Below, piece by piece: positions 55,298-64,000 of a stretch of DNA of 64,000 bases (position 1 is its first letter; the number at the start of each line of letters is the position of its first letter). Origin of the DNA: Myxococcales bacterium (GTDB lineage: Bacteria > Myxococcota_A > Polyangia > Polyangiales > Polyangiaceae); assembly GCA_016720545.1 (NCBI GenBank), contig JADKKK010000034.1:411939-475938 (forward strand). Direction: 5' to 3'. The notes beneath the pieces are model-generated. The model saw only the letters and a program-made list of their open reading frames with translations, did not search any database and was not told the origin of the DNA. The translations under genes and the position numbers were made by a program.

Positions 55298-58200
55298 TCG
55301 CGCGGATCATTCGCTTCTCGGCAGACAACCGCTACCTCGTGATTGCCGCCACCGTGGTGGCGCTGGTGTGTGCCTGGTGGTCGATGCGCACCATCCCGTT
55401 GGACGCGCTCCCCGACCTCTCGGACACGCAGGTCATTGTCTATGGGCGCTGGGATCGCAGCCCCGACATCATCGAGGACCAGGTCACGTACCCTATCACC
55501 ACGGCGCTCCTCGGCGCGCCCAAGGTCAAGGCCATACGCGGCTTCTCGGACTTCGGCTTTAGCTATGTGTACGTCATCTTCGAGGACGGCACCGACCCCT
55601 ACTGGGCACGTTCGAGGGTGCTGGAGTACCTCTCGAAGATCACCCCGACCCTGCCTTCGGGGGTGAGCGTCGAGCTCGGCCCGGACGCCACGAGCGTAGG
55701 CTGGGTGTTCCAATATGCCCTCGTGGACAAGAGCGGGAGACACGCGTCCGACGAGCTCCGCTCCTACCAAGACTGGTTTCTTCGGTATTCCCTCCAGGCT
55801 GTGCCTGGCGTCTCCGAGGTGGCCACGGTCGGCGGGCAGGTTCGCCAGTATCAGGTGACCGTCAACCCGCACGCGCTCGCGGCGTACAAGCTCCCGCTCG
55901 AGGCGGTGATCTCGGCGGTGCGCACGGGAAACAACGACGTGGGCGGCCGGCTCTTGGAGGTGTCCGGCCGCGAATACATGGTTCGCGGTCGCGGATACGT
56001 GAAGAATATCCATGACATCGAGGAAATCGTCCTGCGCTCCGCCGGGGGCACGCCGGTGCGCATCAAAGACGTCGCGACCGTGGCCATCGGCCCCGAGATG
56101 CGACGCGGCGTGGCCGACTACAACGGCGAAGGCGACGTGGTGGGCGGCATCGTCGTGATGCGCCAAGGCGAGAACGCGCTCGCCGTGATCGACCGCGTCA
56201 AGGCGAAGCTCGCGGAGGTGAAGCCCTCCCTCCCGCCCGGGGTCGAGGTGGTCACCACCTACGACCGCTCCGAGCTCATCGTGCGGGCGATCGACACGGT
56301 GGAGGACAAGCTCATCGAGGAGATGATCGTCGTCTCGATCATCATCCTCATTTTCCTCTGGCACATCCCCTCTTCGGTCGTCCCCATCATCACCATCCCG
56401 GTGTCGGTGGCGCTCGCCTTCATTCCCATGAAGCTCATGGGAATGAACGCCAACCTGATGTCGCTCGCCGGAATCGCGATCTCGGTGGGCGTGCTCGTGG
56501 ACGGCGCGATCGTGGAGGTCGAGAACGCGTACAACAAGATCTACCACTGGATCAAAGACGGTAAGAAGGGCGACTTCTACCAGGTGCGCCTCGAGGCGCT
56601 CACCGAGGTGGGCCCGGGTGTTCTTCTCGCTCCTCGTGATCGCGGTCGCGTTCATGCCGATCTTCACGCTGCTCGACCAGGAGGGGCGTCTCTTTCGACC
56701 ACTCGCGCTCTCGAAGAACCTCGCGATGGCCATCGCGGCGATGCTCGCGATTACCCTCGATCCGGCGATCCGCATGCTCTTCGCGCGGGTCGAGCCGTTC
56801 ACGTTTCGTCCGCGCTTCCTGTCGTGGCTCCTCACGCAGCTACTCGTGGGAAAGTACCACTCCGAGGAGCGACACCCGATCAGCCGAACGCTCCACTTTC
56901 TCTACGAGCCGCCCTGCCGGCTCGTGCTTCGATTTCCGAAGGCGACCATCGTCCTCGCCCTCTCCGTCGTCCTCGGGACCCTCCCGGTCTTCGCCCGTCT
57001 CGGCAGCGAGTTCATGCCCCCGCTTCGCGAGGGCACGGTGCTCTACATGCCCTCCGCCGTGGAGCCAGGGATGTCGGTGGCCGAGGCGCAGCGCGCGCTG
57101 CAGGCGCAGGACAAGATCCTCATGTCGTTCCCGGAGGTGGAGCGCGTGTTCGGCAAGGCGGGGCGCGCGAACAGCCCGACCGATCCAGCCCCCTTCACGA
57201 TGATGGAAACCACCGTGCTCCTGCGTCCGGAGAGAACCTGGAGGAAGAGGCCCCGCTGGTATTCATCGTGGGCACCGTCGTGGCTAAAGGCTCCGCTGCG
57301 GAGCGCCTGGCCGGACCACATCTCCTACGGCGACCTCGAGGAGGAGATGAACAAGGCCCTTCAGCTGCCTGGCATCTCGAACGCCTGGACGATGCCTATC
57401 AAGGGGCGACTCGACATGCTCTCCACCGGCATCCGCACGCCGGTCGGTATCAAGATCATGGGGCCCGATCTGGCGACGATCGAGCGCGTCGCGAAGGAGA
57501 CCGAGGCCGCCGTCTCCAAGGTGCCGGGGACCCGCAGCGCCTACGCCGAGCGCGTGGCCGGCGGCTACTTCCTCGACTTCGTGCTGAAGCGCGAGCGCCT
57601 CGCCCGGTACGGGCTCTCGGTGGACGCCGCCAACATGATGGTGATGACGGCGGTCGGTGGCGACAGCCAGAGCATCACGGTCGAGGGGCGCGAGCGCTAC
57701 GGCATCAGCGTGCGGTATGCGCGAGACTACCGAAATGACCTCGCATCTCTGAAGCGCGTGCTGCTGCCGTTGCCCGGCGGCGCGGGCCAGGTGCCGATGG
57801 ACGAAATCGCCGACGTGGTGTTCGCGCAGGGCCCGTCGATGATCCGCGACGAGAACGGCATGCTCGCGGGGTACGTGTACGTCGACTTCGACACCAGCAA
57901 GATCGACGTCGGCCACTTCGTCGCCGAGGCGAAGAAGGCCGTGGCTGGCAGCGTGACCCTGCCCACCGGCTACGCGGTGGTCTGGAGTGGGCAGTTCGAG
58001 AACATGGTACGCGTGAAGGAGCGCCTGAAGCTCGTCGTTCCGCTCACGATCGCGCTCATTTTTGCGCTCCTGTACATGAACACGAAGTCGGCATTCAAGG
58101 CAGGAATCGTCATGCTCGCGGTGCCGTTCTCGGCGGTTGGCGCGGTGTGGTTCCTGTGGGCGCTCGACTACAACATGTCGATCGCGGTGTGGGTCGGCAT

Positions 58201-58567
58201 GATCGCGCTCATGGGGCTCGACGCGGAGACGGGCGTGTTCATGTTGCTCTTCCTGGATCTCGCGTACGAGGAGTACAAGAAGCGCGGCGAGCTCGTCACG
58301 GAGGCGGATCTCGTCGAGGCCATCATCCACGGCGCGGTGAAGCGCGCGAGGCCGAAGGCGATGACCGTCACGGCCGCCATGCTCGGGCTCCTGCCGATCA
58401 TGTGGTCCACCGGGACCGGCGCCGACGTGATGAAGCGCATCGCGGCGCCCATGGTAGGCGGGCTCTTCACGAGCTTCCTGATGGAGCTCCTGGTGTACCC
58501 GGCGATCTACTTTCTCTGGAAAAAGCGAGAGCTTGGGCGGCCTGAAGCCGCAGCCCCGACGGCGTGA
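55294..58567 (+). pseudogene. CusA/CzcA-type RND heavy-metal efflux pump with apparent frameshift
   Basis: First part (about 440 residues) starts MIARIIRFSADNRYLVIAATV and has the HME-RND features DALPDLSDTQVIVYGRWDRSP and, in TM4, GVLVDGAIVEVENAY with the proton-relay Asp. The frame breaks at 56611-56618 (ggcccgggtg) and continues in another frame as FFSLLVIAVAFMPIFTLLDQEGRLFRP through to KKRELG. The two parts together give about 1,090 residues, the family size. Removal of one G of the GGG run restores the frame. Starts by GTG/ATG overlap with cusB-like. The operon is predicted to export Cu(I)/Ag(I) or a similar ion. Confidence 0.87.
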
Positions 58568-59023
58568 GAGCCGCGCTCGCTCCCAGGACGTCCCTCGCGC
58601 GCGCCGCGCGAGGGGGGCGCCTCGGCGGCAGGGGCGCGCCTCTGCGACGCCGTGAGGTCCGCTTTGGCCTGCTGCCCCATGACCATCTCCTGGGGCTTCT
58701 CGTCGACGATGACCGCAATGGGGTGCGTGTCCGGTCCGCCGCGAGGAGCGCGCCGTTCGCCTGCGCTTTTCTCGCACCGGGCCCACGGCTCCCTCGCTCG
58801 ATGCACCCATCAAACCTCTCGGAGGGCCCCTTATGACCTGCCTCGGCATCCGTCGCGTCCCGGCGTGATGAAGCGCATTGGGGCGCGGGTGGCCCGGCGC
58901 GGCTTTGGGTTGTGAGCTCGTGGGCACCGAGCTGCCGGCCGCCCGCGAACTTTTCGTCCAAGAGAGGCGATCGACCGGTCACGCTTGGCGCCGGCGGGCC
59001 TAACGGATACAGGCCTTTCATTG
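58568..59023. other. 456-base intergenic region
   Basis: Nothing I would call a gene. A 99-codon minus-strand frame (58507-58806) overlaps the cusA end and contains PIAVIVDEKPQEMVMG, but has no start-site or family support. Presumably holds the sigma-factor promoter. Confidence 0.5.
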
Positions 59024-59569
59024 ATGGACGGACGTGACACCCGCGACCTCGACGAGGCCATGGCTCGGCTGGCGTCGGGCGATCGCTCGGCGTTCGACCC
59101 CGTCTATCGGCGGCTTCGCCCCATCTTGCTCCGCTTTTCCACGCGCATGCTCGGCCCCGGTCCGGACGCAGACGATGTCACCCAGCAAGCCCTCGAGAAA
59201 ATCTTCGCGCGCGCGAGCGACTACGATCCGGCGCGGCCCGCGCTGCCGTGGGCGTTCGCTGTCACGAGCTGGGAGTGCGCGACCGTGCGCCGCCGTCGCC
59301 GGCGTCGTGGGCTCGTCGAGCGGAGCGAGGACGCTGAAGCTCCCAGCACCGACCCAAGCGCGGAGTCCACGCTCATCGACCGCGATCTCCATGCAGCGCT
59401 CGCGCTCGCGGTCGAGGGCCTCGAGCCCGCGGATCGCGCGACGGTGGAGCAGGCCTTCGCGGAGGTCCGGGCCGAGCTCGATGGCGTCAGCGCCGTCGCG
59501 TTTCGCAAGCGCAAGGAGCGCGCCGTGAAGCGCCTCCGTGAGATCTGGAGGCAGCTCTATGGTTCTTGA
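59024..59569 (+). CDS. ECF-type RNA polymerase sigma factor
   Basis: A 181-residue sigma-70 family protein lacking region 1. Region 2 (about 25-90) holds FDPVYRRLRPILLRFSTRMLGPGPDADDVTQQALEKIFARASDYDP, and region 4 (about 130-180) LEPADRATVEQAF. The ATG at 59024 is the first Met before a convincing sigma domain. The stop overlaps the start of the membrane protein gene (11 bases), and it lies downstream of the metal efflux operon. The linked gene is a likely anti-sigma partner, so the pair may control efflux; this is inference. Confidence 0.88.
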   Translation: MDGRDTRDLDEAMARLASGDRSAFDPVYRRLRPILLRFSTRMLGPGPDADDVTQQALEKIFARASDYDPARPALPWAFAVTSWECATVRRRRRRRGLVERSEDAEAPSTDPSAESTLIDRDLHAALALAVEGLEPADRATVEQAFAEVRAELDGVSAVAFRKRKERAVKRLREIWRQLYGS

Positions 59570-60128
59570 ACCAGGTGAGGCGGAAGCGCGCGTGAGGCGC
59601 GCCTACGAGGGGGCGCGCGCGAGCCGAGCGCTCGTGTGGACGGCTCCGTTGGCGTTGTTCGGAGCGCTCGCCGTGGCGCTCAGCGCGCGGCCGACCGTCG
59701 CGCTCGCGCTGTCCGCGGCGCTCGTGGTCATGTGGGCCGTGGCGCTCTGGCGCGGGAAGTCGCTGGAGCGCGCCGTCGTTCCCGGAGTAGCGGCGGGGTT
59801 GTTCCCTTCGCCCTCGCTCACGCGGCGCAAGCGTACGGGCACGTCTGTACCGGGAGCGCCTGCTACTCGGTGTGCATGCCAGCGTGCGGCGGGGGCGGCG
59901 TCGTCGCGGGGCTCTTCGTGTGGCTGGTCGCGCGTCGGCGATCTGCCACGCGACCGTCGTGGATCGCGGCGGGCCTCTTCGCGAGCTTGGTCGGAGCGCT
60001 TGGCTGCTCGTGCGCGGGCAACCACGGCGTCATGGCCCTCGTCGCGGGGCTCTGCGCGACGCTTCTCGTGCCCGTGTTGCGTGGCGACTTCCGCGGGCAC
60101 GGCCACGCGGCGGGGTGGGTCGCGATGA
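59559..60128 (+). pseudogene. Cys-rich membrane protein, possible anti-sigma factor, frameshifted
   Basis: Starts 11 bases inside the sigma gene. Residues about 20-75 give two membrane helices (RALVWTAPLALFGALAVAL, TVALALSAALVVMWAVALW). At about 59797-59806 the frame is broken; in the next frame the expected continuation is PFALAHAAQAYGHVC, with a cluster C-x4-C-x3-C-x3-C and further helices GLFASLVGALGCSCAGNHG. A TGA in the original frame at 60126-60128 overlaps the ATG of the next gene, suggesting a second compensating indel. Layout and cysteines resemble NrsF-type (DUF1109) sigma-factor partners. The anti-sigma role is inferred from position. Confidence 0.6.
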
Positions 60129-60677
60129 GGGCTCCACGTCTGCTGTCGATCCGCCTCGCCGCGGGGCTGGGTCTCGTGGCCGTCTTGCCGATGCTCGCGC
60201 CGCTGAGCTGCAGTGGACCCGCGGGCGCCACCCCCCGACGGGCCCGATGCAGCGGCGCCTGTAGACGCCGCCCCCGCCGAGGCCGCGAGCCCTCCAAAGC
60301 CCCGCGACGCGGGGAAGACCTCGGGCCCAAAGCTGCTATCGGAGACTGGCCTCTACGCCGATCTCGCGAGTCGCACGCTCGCCCCCGGCGTGCTCGCCTA
60401 TTCGGTTCGCTACCCGCTGTGGTCCGATGGCTCCGAGAAGAGCCGCTATGCCCTGCTCCCCGAGGGCACGAAGATCGACACCCGCGAGCTCGACGAGTGG
60501 GCCTTCCCCGTCGGGACCAAGGCTTGGAAGGAGTTTCGCGTCGGCGGAAAGCTCGTCGAGACGCGTGTTCTGTGGAAGCAAAAGGCCGAAGAGGGCGCGG
60601 ACGCGTGGTGGATGGCCTCGTACGTGTGGCGGGCCGACGGCTCCGACGCGGAGGTCGCGCTCGACGGCGTGCAGTGA
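60125..60677 (+). pseudogene. Truncated, frameshifted paralogue of the CxxCH lipoprotein
   Basis: A lipoprotein-like signal (RLLSIRLAAGLGLVAVLPML, then LSC) is followed by a C6 run at 60231-60236 where the frame shifts. The remainder, GLYADLASRTLAPGVLAYSV, PLWSDGSEKSRYALLPEGTKID, and FPVGTKAWKEFRVGGKLVETR, clearly matches the N-terminal domain of the lipoprotein at 22796-23989. It stops at DGVQ, before any CxxCH motif: both haem sites of the paralogue are missing. The break is just before the decayed transposon, so an insertion or deletion event probably removed the rest. Confidence 0.75.
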
Positions 60678-61068
60678 GCGCAAGCACGAGACATGATGGG
60701 CCGCGTGTCACGAAGAGTGAGGTTCGGCGGTCGAGCGGGGACACCCGGCCCCACCGCGACGGCGGGGCCGTGGCGGTGGAGCGACGGTGCGCCTGTTCAG
60801 AAGTGGCTGAGGTGTCGGGTGCTCGTACGCGGGGAGGTGGCCCACGAGGTCGGCGTGGTAGTCGACATAGCGGGCAGCGTCGCGGCGCAGGCGATGAAGC
60901 GAGCAAAGCAGGGCGAGGGCTCGCTGCTGCGAGGGGCCTCGCCGGGTAGGCGGCCGAGGACGCGGGGGTGAGCGGCGCGGACGGCGGCGTCCGCGAGGTC
61001 GAGGACCACGAGCAGCGCTGCGACGGAGACGAGGTCGGAACGGCGCCGCGCCTCGAGGAGGTCTGGGC
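60678..61068. other. Junction between truncated lipoprotein gene and decayed transposon
   Basis: About 390 bases without a supported gene. Frames on the minus strand continue from the ATPase fragment but lose family resemblance. I could not define a terminal inverted repeat because the other end of the element is outside the window. Confidence 0.5.
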
Positions 61069-61894
61069 TCACTTTCGCCTCGCGACGCGAGCGGTGGGCG
61101 GGGCGCGACGACCTCGAAGAAAGCTTCTCGTCGATCCTCGGGGCCTCTCGCGCTCCGCGGCGGCGGTGAGCAACTCGTAGCCGATGTTCATGAGGACGCG
61201 GTGGTTGCCGGCGGCGTGTTCGGCCATGACGGTCCGCACCTCCGTAGACATCAACTGGGGGCGCCAGCGACGTCGAGGACGTGATCGAGACAGGCGACGA
61301 GCTCGTCGCGCTGCGGGCTCGAGCGAGCCTTCGGCGGATGCGGGTACCGAGAGGCAGCAAGTCGGCCGACCGGAAGCGCTCGGGGAGCCGGGCGTCGCCG
61401 ACGAAGACGACGGTCAGCAGCGACTGGGCGTCGAGATCTTTACTGACGAGCAGGCGCAGCTCGGTGAGGACGTTGCCCAACATCTCCTGCGCCTCGTCCA
61501 CGATGAGGACGGGCCGGAGCATCGTCGAGGAGAGATGCTCACTCCAGCGAGCGCGGAGCGACGAAGCCAGCCCAGTTGTTGTGGGTCTTGAGCGGCACCT
61601 CGAAGAGGCTGCTGAGCTCGCGGTAGAAGTCGGAGGCGCGACCGACGGGCCACTCGACGATGCCCACGAGCAGGTCGGAGCGGCGGGCGAGGCGAGAGGC
61701 CAGGATGCGCATGGCCGCAGACTTCCCAGAGCCTGGGTCGCCCGTGATCGTGCGAAGCCACCGTCCGCGAGCCCAAACTCGAGGCGCCTGCAGAAGGTGT
61801 CGATCGCGGGCGTAGCGAAGAGCGCCTCGGTCGGTAGACCGGGGAGGAAGGGGTTGAATTTGAGTCCGTAGAGGGTCTTGAGTGTGGAGTTCAT
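61069..61894 (-). pseudogene. ExeA/TniB-like AAA ATPase of the transposon, frameshifted
   Basis: Starts MNSTLKTLYGLKFNPFLPGLP, the usual opening of these helper ATPases. Walker A GDPGSGKSAAM is found in a second frame, Walker B VLIVDEAQE and FVGDARLPERFRSADLLPLGTRIRRRL in the first again, and the end (EHAAGNHRVLMNIGYELLTAAA) in another. At least three indels are required. These ATPases regulate target choice for a DDE transposase, and its ATG overlaps the transposase stop (ATGA). Confidence 0.75.
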
Positions 61895-63419
61895 CGGTCA
61901 CCTCGGTCGTCGGAGTCGTCGTGGTCGTGATCTTCGTGCTCCGGAGCAACGGGTTCGGCGCCCGCCCCGCTCCCGTCGGCGGCGCCGCCCGCGTCCAGCG
62001 GCAGGTAGGCCGGCGGCAGCTCGGTCGCCGCGTACTCCGCCATCAGAACTCGCAGATGCGGCGCGATCCCGCCCGCGCGCGTCGCGAAGCCAGGTCCTCG
62101 GCACGCTGAGGCACACCGAGCGGACGGCGAGCGCCGCTCGCGTTCTTGGCCTTGTCGAGCGGCAGCAGCGTCGCCAGGTGGGTGCCGTGTCGCGCGTCGA
62201 CGAGGTCGGCGCTCGACAGGTCCCAGCGCGCGAAGCGCACCGTCGGCCGCAGCAGCACGCAGTAGCGCGCGGGCACCTCGAAGCGGACACCTTCGATGGT
62301 GATCGTCCCATCGCTGCGGCGCAGCGTGCGGACCTCTTCCTCGCGAAAGGCTCGACGCAGGACATCCATCGAGGGGAGCCTCGCGCGCGATCGCGGGCCC
62401 GCGCATGGCACGCCTCGGGGGAGTCGTGCCGAGCTCCGCTGTACGCTTGCGGTGGTAGTCGAGCTCCACCCACGCCTGCGTCGCCTCGTTGAGCTTCGAG
62501 AGCGTGAGCTCCGCCTCACCCTCGAGCATCGCCATCAGGCGCCCTCCACCAACCCCCAAGCTCTCCTGCTTGCCATTCTGCTCAGGCGTGTACGGCAGCG
62601 TCGTGTGGTGCACGATCGGGGACGCGCCAGCCCCTCGGTGCTCTCAGCGGCCATCATGGCCGAGCCGTTGTCCGTCAGCCGCGCGCGGCAGGCCCCGCTT
62701 TGAGGATCGCCTGCGACAGGCCGTGCGCCCACGCCTCGGTCGTCTGATCCGTTACCACTGCGCGTGACGGATCAGGCGCGAGGCGTCGTCCATGAAGGCG
62801 AGCAGCTGAGGCCTCTTCATGCTCCCGTCCGCGAGCGCGATGGCGCGCGAGCACTCGTGGAAGTCGGCGTGCCAGAGCCCGTGCACCTGGGTCACCTCGA
62901 AGCTGCGCCGCTCACGCGGCTCGAAGGCCTGAACCTCGCCGCGCTTGCGCTTGCGACGACGCTGCTTGACCATCCCCTGCTGGCGCATGTGACGCGCGAT
63001 CGTGGCGGGGCTCGGCACCTCGCCTAGCGTCGCGTCCGCCTTCACCAGCGCCGAGAGGTTCTGGTGGTGAAGCGCGTACGTCCAGACCGGTGGGCGCGGT
63101 ACTGCACGGCGAGCGCCTCCCGCAACGCGGCCCCGAGCGATGGGCGCGTGCCCGCGTGCGACGGCACCTTGCGCGCGAGCGCGTCGATGGGGTCCGTCTT
63201 CGCGTTCCACTCGCCGCGTATTACCAACGCTCGATCGTCGACGCGCCGTAGCTGCGCGACTCGCGGGTCGTCGGGTGCTCCCAGCGCCGCGCAAAGCGAG
63301 CGCTTCGACGTGCTCGCGCAGCTCCCCACGTCCGGTGGGCAGGACAGCAATGGCCCCACGATCGTGAAGCGAAACCTCGCCCACTTCATCCGGGCTGACT
63401 CGTGGCTCTTGTCGTTCAT
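61891..63419 (-). pseudogene. DDE (rve-type) transposase, frameshifted with an internal stop
   Basis: From MNDKSHESARMKWARFRF (start 63419) the protein can be followed through several frames: a helix-turn-helix-like ATIARHMRQQGM, first catalytic Asp in HGLWHADFHE, second in LLAFMDDASRL, a further LLTDNGSAMMA, then TPEQNGKQESLG (catalytic Glu) and a C-terminal TITIEGVRFEVPARY beta domain. An in-frame TAA (63221-63223) replaces the expected Tyr in STIERWYYAA. At least five indels. Resembles Mu-like/IS481-type integrases paired with ExeA ATPases. Confidence 0.8.
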
Positions 63420-63643
63420 CTCGGGTCGTCCTCCTGCGCAGGCCCTCCTGCGCGTGTGCGACACCAACCCTGAAATCAAGACGGTCCCGTCTACGACCGT
63501 CCTCTGCGTGCGGTCACCAAACATCGCCGAACCCGCCCGTTCAGGGGGTTTCCGCCGCCGTCGTCGGTGGCGCCAGCAGCCGGTGCGTCGTCACCGCGCG
63601 TTTCCGGCCCGGTGCCGTGCGCGCGGACCGCATCACCGCTTAC

Positions 63644-64000
63644 TCACTTCGTTCGGGCCACGGCGCCCGACGACACGACCAGCGCCGCGACCAGCAGCGC
63701 TACCCTCGCGTCTTGCTCGACCTGCCCCCAGTAGCTTTCCGCGGCTCGTCGTCTGCCGCGATGGCGATGAGGCCGACGCGACCCCTCCGGGCCGCTCCTC
63801 GACGCCACTCCGCGCAGGGCCGCCCACGCCACTCACGACCCGCATCGCGTGGCCACACGAATCGCCCCAGGAACTGCACCGACGGCGGTGTCGCGCGCCT
63901 CCGGCAGCCACGCACCGAGCAGCACAGCGACAGCCGCGAATCGTACCGCCTGGCGATGGTCAGCCCCAGCTGCTCCGTTCAAGCGCGGCGTTGTCTCGCC
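63644..64000 (-). pseudogene. Cys-rich leading ORF of the transposon, partial and disrupted
   Basis: A readable stretch YDSRLSLCCSVRGCRRRATPP and SVQFLGRFVW (about 63835-63940) has a zinc-finger-like CC-x5-C pattern. I recall similar short ORFs preceding the same transposase-ATPase pair in myxobacterial elements. Frames break on both sides and the gene extends past the window, so start, end and length are uncertain. Confidence 0.35.

Larger units (their letters stand above)
60678..64000 (-). mobile_element. Decayed ATPase-dependent transposon (Mu/IS21-like), running off the window
   Basis: Three remnants on the minus strand read in order from right to left: a Cys-rich leading ORF, a DDE transposase and an ExeA-like ATPase, with ATGA overlap between the last two. 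Every one has frame breaks and the transposase has an in-frame TAA, so it is not functional. The left boundary near 60680 is inferred from where the lipoprotein gene stops; the right boundary lies beyond 64000. Confidence 0.7.

Noticed and set aside
57181..57330. A third frameshift inside cusA around the RWYSSWAPSWL segment
   Set aside because: That segment is typical of the heavy-metal RND family and the frame continues correctly on both sides.
58507..58806. 99-codon minus-strand frame overlapping the cusA end
   Set aside because: No ribosome site, no recognisable family, and most of it lies antisense to a well-supported gene.

Overview
The window is about 64 kb of very GC-rich DNA with short spacers, many 4-base ATGA/GTGA gene overlaps, GTG/TTG starts and many lipoproteins. 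A DUF2330 protein carries an AgmX/PglI-type domain and a MYXO-CTERM-like tail, and there are DUF1501/DUF1549 paired genes, an FHA-GAF-cyclase and two Lon-family proteases. Together these point to a myxobacterium (Myxococcota, Polyangia-like), probably chromosomal. Species cannot be named from the sequence alone.

Layout. 0-6.9 kb: a TonB-ExbB-ExbD-ExbD energy module with a large TonB-dependent receptor and a beta-helix-like lipoprotein. 6.9-10.4 kb: a glycan cluster (polysaccharide deacetylase, MurJ-like flippase, glycosyltransferase). 10.4-17.4 kb, minus strand: a probable six-gene operon (DUF1549/DUF1553 cytochrome-like lipoprotein, DUF1501 protein, aldose epimerase, MFS transporter, kinase-like ATPase without a recognisable H-box, Cys-rich lipoprotein). 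17.5-24 kb: acyltransferase, EamA transporter, HupE/UreJ-like membrane protein, 3D-domain lipoprotein, TrmO-like protein and a CxxCH lipoprotein. 24.3-33.6 kb: PglZ-like protein, then on the minus strand Lon-like protease, helical-repeat lipoprotein and creatininase homologue, and on the plus strand FHA-GAF-adenylate cyclase. 34.2-34.5 kb: tRNA-Val and tRNA-Asp with a visible promoter and terminator. 34.5-43 kb: DUF2330 protein, TerB-like protein, amidase, Lon, MarR regulator, ClpX. 43-49.4 kb: SGNH hydrolase, two divergent glycosyltransferases, a protein built from four 91-residue repeats, and a frameshifted DUF2334 deacetylase-like gene. 49.4-51.9 kb: CCA-adding-type nucleotidyltransferase and acyl-CoA dehydrogenase. 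52-58.6 kb: a CusC-CusB-CusA heavy-metal efflux operon in which both cusB-like and cusA-like genes are frameshifted. 59-60.7 kb: ECF sigma factor, Cys-rich membrane protein and a truncated paralogue of the CxxCH lipoprotein at 22.8 kb. 60.7-64 kb: a heavily decayed transposon with an ExeA-like ATPase, a DDE transposase carrying an internal stop, and a Cys-rich leading ORF that runs off the window.

The right third stands out: every reading-frame break I could recognise lies right of 49 kb and they become denser toward the end. This is either real decay around a mobile element or indel errors in a weakly covered contig end, and the distinction matters for the efflux operon.
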